13,364 nt of DNA from Clostridia bacterium (GCA_030595925.1 JAUVLC010000068.1:1-13364); one strand, 5' to 3'; positions 1 through 7,821 are shown, numbered from the stretch's first letter. The notes: a model not told the origin generated them from the sequence alone. A program made the numbers and translations.

Positions 1-97
1 GCAAAGTCTTTGCTCGGGATTTTTTATCCAGGTGTTGAATGAAGTCTTTTACAGGATAATCTCCCCTACGAGTTGCGTAAAATTTTATTTTATACAT
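1..97 (-). CDS. RelE/ParE-superfamily toxin, Gp49/HigB-like, N-terminal part (runs off window)
   Basis: Only the first 32 codons are inside the window. The protein begins MYKIKFYATRRGDYPVKDF and continues IQHLDKKSRAKTL. The short beta strand, the G-x-x-P-V-x-x-F-I/L segment and the following helix resemble the start of the phage Gp49-like/HigB toxin family, which are ribosome-dependent mRNA interferases. The ATG at 97 is supported by AGGAG at 102-106, four bases upstream, and by a near-consensus promoter just before that. In this family the antitoxin gene (HigA-like, helix-turn-helix) usually follows the toxin, which would place it beyond position 1. The palindrome within the promoter fits autorepression by such an antitoxin. 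The family call rests on a short N-terminal stretch, so another RelE-like subgroup is possible. Confidence 0.7.
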   Translation of the reverse strand, partial: MYKIKFYATRRGDYPVKDFIQHLDKKSRAKTL

Positions 98-113
98 TTA
101 ACTCCTCATTATA

Positions 114-142
114 AGTATATAGCAAATTTGCTATATTGTCAA
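114..142 (-). promoter_or_regulatory. Sigma70-type promoter of the toxin gene
   Basis: On the minus strand, TTGACA (137-142) is followed by a 17-bp spacer and TATACT (114-119). The -35 is a perfect match and the -10 matches five of six. A second TATAAT-like sequence directly downstream (around 108-113) is too far from the -35 to be the main -10. Transcription would begin only about ten bases before the ATG at 97, leaving a very short leader that contains the AGGAG ribosome site. Confidence 0.8.
117..136. promoter_or_regulatory. Perfect 20-bp palindromic operator in the toxin promoter spacer
   Basis: ATATAGCAAATTTGCTATAT is identical to its own reverse complement over 20 bp. It occupies the spacer between -35 and -10 and runs into the -10 hexamer, so a dimeric repressor bound here would block RNA polymerase. 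Toxin-antitoxin operons are typically autorepressed by the antitoxin or the complex through such a site. That the binder is a HigA-like antitoxin is an inference. Confidence 0.7.
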
Positions 143-159
143 GTAAAAAAACACCCTCT

Positions 160-369
160 TTATTTTTCCTTTGGTTTTTCACCGGTACTCAATTGTCTTA
201 TGGTGACTTCCAGGGTGTTCTTTTTCTTTTTTAGTTTTTTATAGATTGTTTCTATGGATTCTAATTATTTTAATGTCTTGGCCGAGTCGTCTTTTAGTTG
301 TTTAACCAGGGATTCGGTGGTTTCGAATTTGTATTCTTTGCCGGAAATTTTCGTGGTTAGTTTTACCAT
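160..369 (-). pseudogene. Small gene of 69 codons interrupted by an in-frame TAA
   Basis: The reading starts at ATG 367-369 with a good ribosome site (AAAAAGGAG, six bases upstream) 21 bp after the stop of the TPR gene, on the same strand. It reads MVKLTTKISGKEYKFETTES and continues LVKQLKDDSAKTLK, then meets TAA at 265-267. The same frame continues at once as LESIETIYKKLKKKKNTLEV and then TIRQLSTGEKPKEK before TAA at 160-162. The second half is charged, helical and protein-like and has no start codon of its own, so it looks like one small beta-plus-coiled-coil protein split by a point nonsense change (for example CAA, GAA or AAA to TAA). The family is not recognised. Alternatives are a functional 34-residue peptide, a sequencing error, or programmed readthrough. 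The position suggests co-transcription with the TPR gene. Confidence 0.6.
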
Positions 370-390
370 GGGAACTCCTTTTTTATATTA

Positions 391-2661
391 TTATTTATTA
401 ATTAAATTAAAAAGTTGGTCAGCCCGATTGCTATCCAGCTTTTTTAATATTTTACATTCTTCAAGTGCATCTTCTTTTCTATCCAAAGCAAGATAAGCCG
501 CCCCAAGATTATTATGCGCCTCTACATGGTCGGGTTTAATCCTGATTGCTTCTTTAAATTTCTTTATGGCCTTATCGTACGAATCTTTACCTTTCTTCAT
601 ATAAACCACCCCAAGATTATTATACGCTTCTGCATAATCAGGTTTAATCCTTATCGCTTCTTCAAATTTCTTTATGGCCTTATCGTACAAATCTTTACCT
701 TTCTTCATATAAACCACCCCAAGGTTATTATACGCTTCTGCATAATCAGGTTTAATCCTTATCGCTTCTTCAAATTTCTTTATGGCCTTATCGTACGAAT
801 CTTTACCTTTCTTCATATGAACCAGCCCAAGAATATGATGCGCTTCTGCTAAATCGGGTTTAATCCTGATTGCTTCTTTAAATTCTTCTATCGCCTTATC
901 GTACAACCCTTTATTAAAATACGCCACACCGAGATTATAATGCGCTTCTGCTAAATCGGGTTTAATCCTGATTGCTTTTTTATATTCTTCTATCGCCTTA
1001 TCGTACAACCCTTCATTTCCATACGCCACACCGAGATTATAATGCACTTCTGCTAAATCGGGTTTAATCCTGATTGCTTCTTTATATTCTTCTATCGCCT
1101 TATCGTACAACCCTTCATTTCCATACGCCTCCCCACGTTTAGCATATGCTTCTGCAAGGGTATAATACACTGCTGTATAATCAGGTGTAATCCTAATCGC
1201 TTCTTTAAATTCTTCTATCGCCTTATCGTACAACCCTTTATTAAAATACGCCCCCCCGAGATTATAATGCGCTTCTGCGTAATCAGATTTAATCCTAATC
1301 GCTTCTTTAAATTCTTCTATCGCCTTATCGTACGAATCTTTACCTTTCTTTATATAAACCACCCCAAGGTTATTATGTGCATCTGCATAATTAGGTTTAA
1401 TTTTTATCGCTTCTTTAAATTTATCTATTGCCTGTTCAAATTTATTTTTTTCTAAATATATAGTCCCCAGATTATTATAGACATTAGCAACTTTAAATCC
1501 GTGTTTTATAGCTAATTCATATTGCTCCATTCCTTCTTCCGGTTTTTCTTGTTTATAATGATACAGAAGCCCCAAATTATAGTAAGCACCACCAGAATCA
1601 GGACCATATTTTATTGCTTTTTCAAAATTTTCTATGGCTTCTGTTACTTCATCACTTTCATAATAAATACGCCCCAAACCGTTATACGCTTCTGCAAAAA
1701 TAGAATCATCTTTTATTACTTTTTTAAACATCATCATTGCTTCGTCATATTTTTTATTTTTTTCATGAATTAGACCCACAAAAAAATACCAATTACTAAT
1801 TATTTTTTTATCACTATTTTGGAGTATAAATTCTGCACAATCAAAAAAAGTATTTTCATCTTTATAGTTTACATTGAAATATTTTTTATTATCAATACGA
1901 ATAGAGATATTCCAACCATTTTCAATATTAGTAACATCTCCACCTACATTATAAAATTTATATCCAAATATATTTTCTAAATACCCACATTTTTTAAAAT
2001 AATTCACAACTTCATTTAAAGATAAACCAATTGGTTTAATATATATATCCGGTCCATTTTTCGTTTCTAAACTAGCAGGTGAGACATCCCTGCCCAATGA
2101 ACTTATTTCATCTACTGCTTTCCCTTTGAATATCCTACTGTTTCTCTTATTGTTTTCAATAATTTTATAGATTACATCTGTAACATGGCTAGTAAAGGCT
2201 TCATTTGTAAAACCTGTATGCTTCTTAAAAGTATCAGAAACAGAAGAAAAGTCAATGTAGATACAATCTTTTTTTAACTTGTCCATAGAAATTAAAATAA
2301 AAACTATAAAAAACAAAACAATTATTATATCCATTACATTTTTTATATAAACTATTAATAACAAAACTATCCATAAAACCAACAAAACTAAACATATTAA
2401 CGATATCCAATAAAATTTGTCTATCGATAATCCAAAAATTAACGTGCACGTAATAAATAACTTTAATGTATGCCCACTAGTTATAGTTTTTATCCCTTTC
2501 TCAACTGCACTTATAACTTTAGAAATAACCTTTTTAAAATAAAACATTACTATTTTTCCCCAACACATAGCAGATTTCCCCACCTCTAGAGTAAAGAGTA
2601 ACATCCTTTTTATCAATCCTCTTATTCCCCTAACTTTTTTTAATAATCCTTCTAATTTCAT
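391..2661 (-). CDS. Membrane-anchored TPR-repeat protein (756 aa)
   Basis: The N-terminus (1-65) is basic and amphipathic. Three hydrophobic segments follow at about 67-80, 84-106 and 109-126, then a soluble domain at about 131-285 of unrecognised family. Thirteen tetratricopeptide repeats run from about 290 to 750, with the W/Y-x-x-LG-x-x-Y...A pattern. Repeats 1-4 are divergent, while 5-12 are nearly identical (KAIEEFKEAIRIKPD core). Repeats 5 and 10-12 are 36-residue versions with a KGKDSYDKA insertion, and repeat 7 carries seven extra residues. TPR arrays are protein-protein scaffolds, so a membrane-tethered docking role is likely, with partner unknown. The ATG at 2661 has GAGGAT about seven bases upstream. 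A loosely similar beta-rich domain occurs before TPRs in some sensor or adenylate-cyclase-like proteins, but I could not confirm this. Confidence 0.9.
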   Translation of the reverse strand: MKLEGLLKKVRGIRGLIKRMLLFTLEVGKSAMCWGKIVMFYFKKVISKVISAVEKGIKTITSGHTLKLFITCTLIFGLSIDKFYWISLICLVLLVLWIVLLLIVYIKNVMDIIIVLFFIVFILISMDKLKKDCIYIDFSSVSDTFKKHTGFTNEAFTSHVTDVIYKIIENNKRNSRIFKGKAVDEISSLGRDVSPASLETKNGPDIYIKPIGLSLNEVVNYFKKCGYLENIFGYKFYNVGGDVTNIENGWNISIRIDNKKYFNVNYKDENTFFDCAEFILQNSDKKIISNWYFFVGLIHEKNKKYDEAMMMFKKVIKDDSIFAEAYNGLGRIYYESDEVTEAIENFEKAIKYGPDSGGAYYNLGLLYHYKQEKPEEGMEQYELAIKHGFKVANVYNNLGTIYLEKNKFEQAIDKFKEAIKIKPNYADAHNNLGVVYIKKGKDSYDKAIEEFKEAIRIKSDYAEAHYNLGGAYFNKGLYDKAIEEFKEAIRITPDYTAVYYTLAEAYAKRGEAYGNEGLYDKAIEEYKEAIRIKPDLAEVHYNLGVAYGNEGLYDKAIEEYKKAIRIKPDLAEAHYNLGVAYFNKGLYDKAIEEFKEAIRIKPDLAEAHHILGLVHMKKGKDSYDKAIKKFEEAIRIKPDYAEAYNNLGVVYMKKGKDLYDKAIKKFEEAIRIKPDYAEAYNNLGVVYMKKGKDSYDKAIKKFKEAIRIKPDHVEAHNNLGAAYLALDRKEDALEECKILKKLDSNRADQLFNLINK
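517..1396 (-). repeat. In-gene tandem DNA repeats, 102- and 108-bp periods, encoding TPR units
   Basis: Near-identical units recur inside the TPR gene. CATAATCAGG (plus strand) is found at 633 and 741, a 108-bp period. AAATCGGG is found at 851, 953 and 1055, a 102-bp period. The first ~76 bp of the 633 and 741 copies differ by a single base that changes Leu to Ser. Conservation extends through synonymous positions, so these are recent duplications and not only protein-level conservation. The array is a candidate for copy-number change by slippage or unequal recombination. Confidence 0.9.
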
Positions 2662-2692
2662 ATAATATCCTCAAAACTAATATTTTTAAGCA

Positions 2693-2721
2693 ATTATAAT
2701 AAAGATTTACGTAAAAACTAA
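2693..2721 (-). promoter_or_regulatory. Possible promoter of the TPR gene
   Basis: On the minus strand TATAAT (2693-2698) lies about 30 bp upstream of the TPR start codon. A 17-bp spacing places TTAGTT (2716-2721) at the -35 position, which is a poor match. The perfect -10 in an AT-rich gap is suggestive but easily due to composition. Confidence 0.3.
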
Positions 2722-2727
2722 ATAAAA

Positions 2728-3177
2728 TTAATCATCGTCTTCCCGGGTGATGTTAAACACTGCCCAGATGGGACGATGGTCGGAGACGGCTAATTTTGCT
2801 TTTGTATCGTCATTATTAAACATTGTTTCGTCCAACATGTCAATACCTGAACTTTGGTTATATTCGGTTAGATACTCGTTTTGAAACCAGAAATTATCGT
2901 ATAAGCTCGTATCTGTAATTGTGGTTTTGTTGGGTGATTCGATTAAAAAAGTCATTGTGGGAATGGTTTTTAAGTTGTCAAATCCTTTGAGTACGAATTC
3001 CTTATAAGAAAACATTAATATAGCAAAATATCCTTTTAAGGGAACTTTTTGGTGCTTTTTTTTGTCTAAGGTATAAGGTAAAAGAGCATCAATAAGAAAC
3101 AAATTTATCTGCGTTCCCTTCCGGAAATTATAACTTGTAAACTTTTTAGCAAAACAGTATAATAAAACACAATTAAA
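2728..3177 (-). pseudogene. C-terminal remnant of an endonuclease/exonuclease/phosphatase-fold protein
   Basis: The frame is open from just after a TAA at 3178-3180 to the stop at 2728-2730 (149 codons). It has no ATG, and the only possible start is a TTG at 3100-3102 without a clear ribosome site. Family-like sequence extends upstream of that TTG (FAKKFTSYNFRKGTQINLFL), so the TTG is unlikely to be a true start. Near the end it reads KLAVSDHRPIWAVFNITRED. The S-D-H-R-P motif is the conserved catalytic C-terminal signature of DNase I-like/EEP hydrolases, where the His and Asp take part in metal-dependent phosphodiester cleavage. Complete members are usually 250-350 residues, so the N-terminal metal-binding Asn and Glu region is missing. 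The RND promoter lies within the 5' part of this remnant. It is most likely a decayed, 5'-deleted gene. Confidence 0.55.
3135..3163 (+). promoter_or_regulatory. Likely promoter of the RND-TolC gene
   Basis: TTGTAA (3135-3140, four of six) is followed by a 17-bp spacer and a perfect TATAAT (3158-3163). The start of transcription would fall near 3170, giving a leader of about 37 bases with AAAGGA at 3191-3196 ahead of the ATG at 3207. No operator-like palindrome is obvious here. Confidence 0.55.
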
Positions 3178-3206
3178 TTATTGAAAGAACAAAGGACATT
3201 ACTTTA

Positions 3207-6200
3207 ATGTGGGAAAAAATTATAAATTATTGTTCAAGGCGGCATTTGTTAGTAAACTTCATTGCTCTCAGCGTATTGATTGGCGGGGTATTTTTCTGGC
3301 ACCACACACCCAAGGAAGAACTGCCGAATATGGAATTTGATTTCGTAAGAATATCCGCTTACTATCCCGGTGCCTCTCCCAGCGAAGTAGAACATTTTGT
3401 AACAAAACCCATAGAAGATGCGGTTAAAGGAATTGACGGGATTGACGAAATATCCAGTACATCCAATGAAGGAAGTTCCAGTGTTTCCGTCCAGCTTGAA
3501 CAAAATTATGCAGACAGGGATGAGTGTATCATTGAAATCCGTAACGCGGTAATGGATGTAAGACTCCCTGATGAAGTGATAGATGAACCACATATCAGAG
3601 AATTTAAAACTTCCAAAAAAGCAATCATAGACATTGCCTTATTTGATAATACTCAACAGCTCTTAGACTATAACCAAAGGAAAAAACTGCAACGTTATGT
3701 CAGGGTATTGGAAAACCAACTATTAGCACTTCCTCAGGTAAGCGAAATACGGAGAAGCGGATATCTTGATGAGGAAATTCAAATTCATGCTTATCCTAAA
3801 AAACTTATGCACTATAATATTTCTTTCAATAAAGTGCGTCAGGAAATCCAGAACAATAATGTGCGCCAACCGGCAGGCAGTATCGAAGATGAAAAAGAAT
3901 CAAAAGTTACCCTTGCCGCAGAACTGGACAATCCTGAAAAACTCAGCCAACTGATTATTGAAGGCGGATTCGAAGGCCAGGCAGTAAAACTTAACCAGCT
4001 TGCTGATGTCGGCTATGCTTACGAAAAAAATAAAAATATTCTTAAAATAAACGGACACGAAGGCATTATCCTCAATGTTGTAAAAAGCAGCTCTCATGGT
4101 ATTTTAAAAAGTGTTGATGCCGTCAATAAAACCATAAAAAATTTCCAGAACAGCACCCTTAAAAACAGTGAAATAAAAATGGTTCCCTTAGACGATGAAT
4201 CAATAATGGTACGCAACCGGCTTTCCATAGTTCAGATTAACGGGGCCATAGGATTTATATTCATCCTGATTATGCTTTTTGTTTTTCTTGATTTTAAATC
4301 AAGTATATGCGTAGCCGTGGGTATCCCTTTTTCCTTCTGCTTTGCGATGATTTTTACTTCTCTTTTTGGTTTTACCATTAACAACATTACCCTGGCAGCG
4401 GTAATAATCGTTATGGGGATGGTTGTTGACGACGCAATAGTCGTTGCCGAAAATATTATCCGCTTAAGATCTCATGGCAATAATTTTCAGGAAGCCACGG
4501 TAAAGGGAACATCTTATGTTCTTCTGCCTATTATTGCCAGCATCGTTACTACCTGTGTCGCTTTCATCCCGCTGTTTTTCTTTCCGGGAAGGTTTGGCAA
4601 GTTTAACCAGTTTATTCCACCTATAATATTTCTCATGTTGGGTGGAAGCCTTTTCGAAGCCATATTCATTCTTCCTTCACATATGAATATTCAAGTGCCG
4701 CAATGGCTTAGAAGGACAAAAAATACGCCTGCCACAGAGCGAAAGAAAGAACAGCGTCATTGGTTTCATAGAGTTGAAGATGTTTACGGCAAAATTCTGG
4801 AAAAAACATTGAAACTTAAACTGCTTATTTTTCTGGTATTCATCGGACTTATGGTTTCTGCCGGATTTGTTTTTATAACCAAGATGAAATTTGTAATGTT
4901 TCCCAGAGAGGAAACTACACAGGTTTCTCTTGCCGGCGAAGCCCATCCGGGGACAAAACGCTATGAAACCGCCCGGCTGGTACAACCACTGGAAAAAATA
5001 TTTTCTGATTATATCGGGAAGGAAATTATCGGTTTTCGAACACAAATAGCCCGAAGCAGGCGGGGGGGTGAGGTGCAAGAAAATAGAATGCGTATGCGTA
5101 TTGAGCTTGTAGCCAAAGAAAAACGGGATAAATCCTCAAAACAACTTATTAAGGAATGGAAAAAAAAGATTGCCGGTGTTCCCGGTTTTATCAAACTTGA
5201 TTTTCAAAAACACCGCTTTGGCCATTCCAGCGGAAGTCCTATTGAAGTAATTATTCAGGAAAACAACGACGAAGTGCGGGAAAAAGTCGTGGCCCTAATG
5301 GCTAAAAGCATGGAGGAATTTTCCGCTCTGGATAATGTGGAAATTGATCGACCACTAAAACGGCCTGAATATAAAGTAGACCTTAAGCGAAAACTAATCA
5401 AGCGTCTGGGTATTAATCCATCCAACATTAAGAATACCTTCCGAACCCTGCTGGAAGGAAATGTGCTTTATGAAGTGCTTCACGAAGACGAAGAAATTAA
5501 AGTCCGCCTGACTTCAATTGAAAAGGCTAAAGACGATATAAAAAAAGTGCTTAATGTCCCGGTGGAAAATAACAGCAATTATCTTGTTCCTCTTAAAAAC
5601 ATCGTTGACATTAAAAAGATTATTTCACCCAATAGTATTTCACGTAAAAATTATAAACGTTTTACCACTATTGATGCTGATTTAAGTGAAACTACCGATT
5701 TGACCCCTGTTGAAATTGCCGAATATTTTGAAGAAAATATCATTCCGCAAATAATTTCCCAACATCCGACTGCAGGAATAATTTTTGAAGGTGAGGTTAA
5801 AGAAACACGGGAATCGCAAAACTACTTTAAAATAGCTATTTTTATGGTGCTTTTTCTTATTTATGTCGTTCTTTCTTTATTATTTGACTCACTGGTTAAA
5901 CCCCTGCTGATTATGGTCACCATTCCTTTTGGGTTAGTGGGTATAATTTTCGCTTTCTGGGGACACGGAATTACTCTTGTCGGCTACTTTGCCGCCATAG
6001 GGGCACTGGGCCTTGCCGGGGTTGTGGTAAATGATTCTATTATTATGCTGGTTAAACTGGACAAGGAATATGACCGGGGGAAACACAGAGAACTATCCAA
6101 CAAACAAATTGCCAATATTGCCAAAACCAGACTGCGAGCGGTTATTCTTACTACCTTAACTACTGTAGCCGGATTGTTTCCCACCGCATACGGTATAGCA

Positions 6201-7763
6201 GGATACGATGCGATGTTGGCGGATATGATGCTGGCAATGTCCTGGGGGCTTTTATTCAGCACTTTTATTACCCTGTTATTAATCCCCAGTCTGTATGGTT
6301 TCATAAGGGATGTCAAACATAAGTTTCTACCCACACAAAAAGTCTTGAAATCCGGGAAATTATTTACCTTTCTGTTTGTAATTCTTTTTTGTGGTACTGT
6401 TTTAGTAGAGGCTAAAGAAGTAGAGCCACCCCAAGTATTGCCTTTGCCTGAATTTGTTACCAAAGCCTGCACCAACGATATTACCTTTCAGGAAATTCTC
6501 GTTAACCAACTGGCCGTTACCTATACAAGTTTTTTAACCCTCCCGCTGAAGGACTGGATATTCTCCCTAAAAAGTCAGCATGATACAGTCATTGGCGGAG
6601 ATTCCACTACCAGCCCGACCAACAGTGTCTCTCTGGACAAATTATTCCCAGCGAGCGGTACAAATCTTTCTATTGACTATGATTTGTCCGGAAACCCTTC
6701 ATCATCAGAAAACAGTTCCTCTTTTTCCGTCTTAATTTCGCAGCCTCTGGCAGAAAATGCTTTTGGAAAAACTAACAGGTATCTTAAAAAAATAACCGGT
6801 ATTGAAGAGACTGTCGCCAATCATCAAATTGTCGAAGCGTATGAAGATTATCTGGCGGTCTTAATTACACTATATTATAACTGGTATTTTGCTTATGAAA
6901 ACTTAAAAACCGCTGAGGCTTCTTACCGGGAAAGTCTCAAACAACTGGATAATATGCTTAAGCGTAAGAAAAGTAATATTGCCCTTGCTGTTGATGTAAA
7001 TAAAATACGCCTGCAGGTGCTGGCTAAAAAAGAGCGTGTTATTTCTCTTGCGGACAACTTTGATCAAACACACAATCTGATTAAACAAGCTATCGGAGAA
7101 AAGGATCAATCAAAATTTTTGCCTGAAGAAACCCCTTCCTTTTACAAAAGTTTAACCCGGTCATTCGATGAAGAATACGCATTATTTAAAGAAAAAAGCC
7201 GTACATCCAAAATATTGGGATTATTGGAGAAAAAATCAGACCTGGAATTGAGCAAAGATAAAAACGCTTTACTTCCCTCTTTAAATCTTAGTTTTGGTTA
7301 TTCCCGGGATGGCTCCGGATACAGGATAACAGATGAAAGCAGCTTTGCCTATACTATGATTTCACTTGAATTTCCCTACAAAGCCACACAGGAAAAAGCG
7401 GCATACGAAATATCCAAACTCAATCGTAGAAAAACAGTATTATCTTCCAAAAATAAGCATATTCATCTTTATACTGATTTGCTTAACCTCTACGAAGAGA
7501 TAGAAAAAACTAAAAATCTTATAAATAATGCCCGGGAGCGTACTAAAATAGCTCAATCCATTTTAAAAGATGAACAAAGAAACTACACCCTGGGACAAGC
7601 AACCCTTAATGACTTGATTGCAGCAATCAACAAACTGGAAGATAACAGGTTTAATAAAATTGCTTATTCGGTACAATTGAAACTCCTAATGACTGAATGG
7701 TGCCGTTTAACTGACCGGTTAGTTACCCCAAAAGAAATTACGAAAAATAAGAAACCGCATTAG
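3207..7763 (+). CDS. RND efflux permease fused in frame to a TolC-like outer-membrane factor (1518 aa)
   Basis: Residues 1-1040 form a full HAE1-like RND permease. They include a first membrane helix (about 13-31), a porter domain with PNMEFDFVRISAYYPGASPSEVE, and TM2-6 from about 345 with the proton-relay Asp pair D408-D409 in GMVVDDAIVVAEN. A second porter half and TM8-12 follow (874-1035), with GVVVNDSIIMLVK in TM10 and Asn-Asp where AcrB has its Lys region. Residues 1051-1069 look like a signal peptide, KLFTFLFVILFCGTVLVEA. Residues 1070-1518 form a TolC-like factor with two long helical halves, a Tyr/Trp-rich helix (1221-1230) and beta segments such as LPSLNLSFGYSRDGSG. The combined length equals a normal RND (~1040) plus a normal TolC protein (~450). 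Normally pump, periplasmic adaptor and outer-membrane factor are separate; no adaptor gene is visible here. Substrate unknown, most likely drugs, detergents or metabolites. A lost stop codon or a sequencing error at the junction is the main alternative. Confidence 0.93.
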   Translation: MWEKIINYCSRRHLLVNFIALSVLIGGVFFWHHTPKEELPNMEFDFVRISAYYPGASPSEVEHFVTKPIEDAVKGIDGIDEISSTSNEGSSSVSVQLEQNYADRDECIIEIRNAVMDVRLPDEVIDEPHIREFKTSKKAIIDIALFDNTQQLLDYNQRKKLQRYVRVLENQLLALPQVSEIRRSGYLDEEIQIHAYPKKLMHYNISFNKVRQEIQNNNVRQPAGSIEDEKESKVTLAAELDNPEKLSQLIIEGGFEGQAVKLNQLADVGYAYEKNKNILKINGHEGIILNVVKSSSHGILKSVDAVNKTIKNFQNSTLKNSEIKMVPLDDESIMVRNRLSIVQINGAIGFIFILIMLFVFLDFKSSICVAVGIPFSFCFAMIFTSLFGFTINNITLAAVIIVMGMVVDDAIVVAENIIRLRSHGNNFQEATVKGTSYVLLPIIASIVTTCVAFIPLFFFPGRFGKFNQFIPPIIFLMLGGSLFEAIFILPSHMNIQVPQWLRRTKNTPATERKKEQRHWFHRVEDVYGKILEKTLKLKLLIFLVFIGLMVSAGFVFITKMKFVMFPREETTQVSLAGEAHPGTKRYETARLVQPLEKIFSDYIGKEIIGFRTQIARSRRGGEVQENRMRMRIELVAKEKRDKSSKQLIKEWKKKIAGVPGFIKLDFQKHRFGHSSGSPIEVIIQENNDEVREKVVALMAKSMEEFSALDNVEIDRPLKRPEYKVDLKRKLIKRLGINPSNIKNTFRTLLEGNVLYEVLHEDEEIKVRLTSIEKAKDDIKKVLNVPVENNSNYLVPLKNIVDIKKIISPNSISRKNYKRFTTIDADLSETTDLTPVEIAEYFEENIIPQIISQHPTAGIIFEGEVKETRESQNYFKIAIFMVLFLIYVVLSLLFDSLVKPLLIMVTIPFGLVGIIFAFWGHGITLVGYFAAIGALGLAGVVVNDSIIMLVKLDKEYDRGKHRELSNKQIANIAKTRLRAVILTTLTTVAGLFPTAYGIAGYDAMLADMMLAMSWGLLFSTFITLLLIPSLYGFIRDVKHKFLPTQKVLKSGKLFTFLFVILFCGTVLVEAKEVEPPQVLPLPEFVTKACTNDITFQEILVNQLAVTYTSFLTLPLKDWIFSLKSQHDTVIGGDSTTSPTNSVSLDKLFPASGTNLSIDYDLSGNPSSSENSSSFSVLISQPLAENAFGKTNRYLKKITGIEETVANHQIVEAYEDYLAVLITLYYNWYFAYENLKTAEASYRESLKQLDNMLKRKKSNIALAVDVNKIRLQVLAKKERVISLADNFDQTHNLIKQAIGEKDQSKFLPEETPSFYKSLTRSFDEEYALFKEKSRTSKILGLLEKKSDLELSKDKNALLPSLNLSFGYSRDGSGYRITDESSFAYTMISLEFPYKATQEKAAYEISKLNRRKTVLSSKNKHIHLYTDLLNLYEEIEKTKNLINNARERTKIAQSILKDEQRNYTLGQATLNDLIAAINKLEDNRFNKIAYSVQLKLLMTEWCRLTDRLVTPKEITKNKKPH
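6357..6413 (+). other. Internal signal-peptide-like segment at the RND/TolC junction
   Basis: Codons 1051-1069 encode a lysine, a hydrophobic core and V-E-A before KEVEPP, which fits the small-residue -3/-1 rule of signal peptidase I. The RND part should end in the cytoplasm after its twelfth helix. This segment would therefore act as a thirteenth helix delivering the TolC part to the periplasm, and cleavage would release it. An in-frame TTG at 6345 (codon 1047) would give a classic stand-alone TolC precursor (M-KSGKLFTFLF), but no Shine-Dalgarno sequence precedes it. Confidence 0.6.
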
Positions 7764-7821
7764 GGATAATTTTTAATTGCTCCCCTCTTCTAATTTTTAA
7801 ATAATAAAATAAATATTTTTA

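Noticed and set aside
145-219. Inverted repeat AACACCCT (150-157) / AGGGTGTT (212-219) followed on the minus strand by a run of T
   Set aside because: The loop would be 54 bases and the stem only 8 bp, too loose for a convincing intrinsic terminator.
514-1455. Plus-strand open frames opposite the TPR gene, with repeating Phe-rich peptides, and a CRISPR-like periodic appearance
   Set aside because: They are mirror images of the tandem TPR codons. The periodic units have no spacers of unrelated sequence and the minus-strand protein is a clear TPR array.
3249-3593. Minus-strand frame opposite the start of the RND gene as extension of the EEP remnant
   Set aside because: It lacks EEP motifs and is a shadow of the RND N-terminus; the EEP frame is already closed by TAA at 3178-3180.
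5984-6475. Minus-strand frame of about 160 codons inside the RND-TolC gene
   Set aside because: It is antisense to well-conserved RND membrane helices, has no recognisable domain and no ribosome site.
7763-7798. GGGA...TCCC stem with T-rich tail after the RND-TolC stop codon
   Set aside because: The stem is short and imperfect (four G/C pairs plus a bulged AATT/AATT pairing), so I do not call it a terminator.
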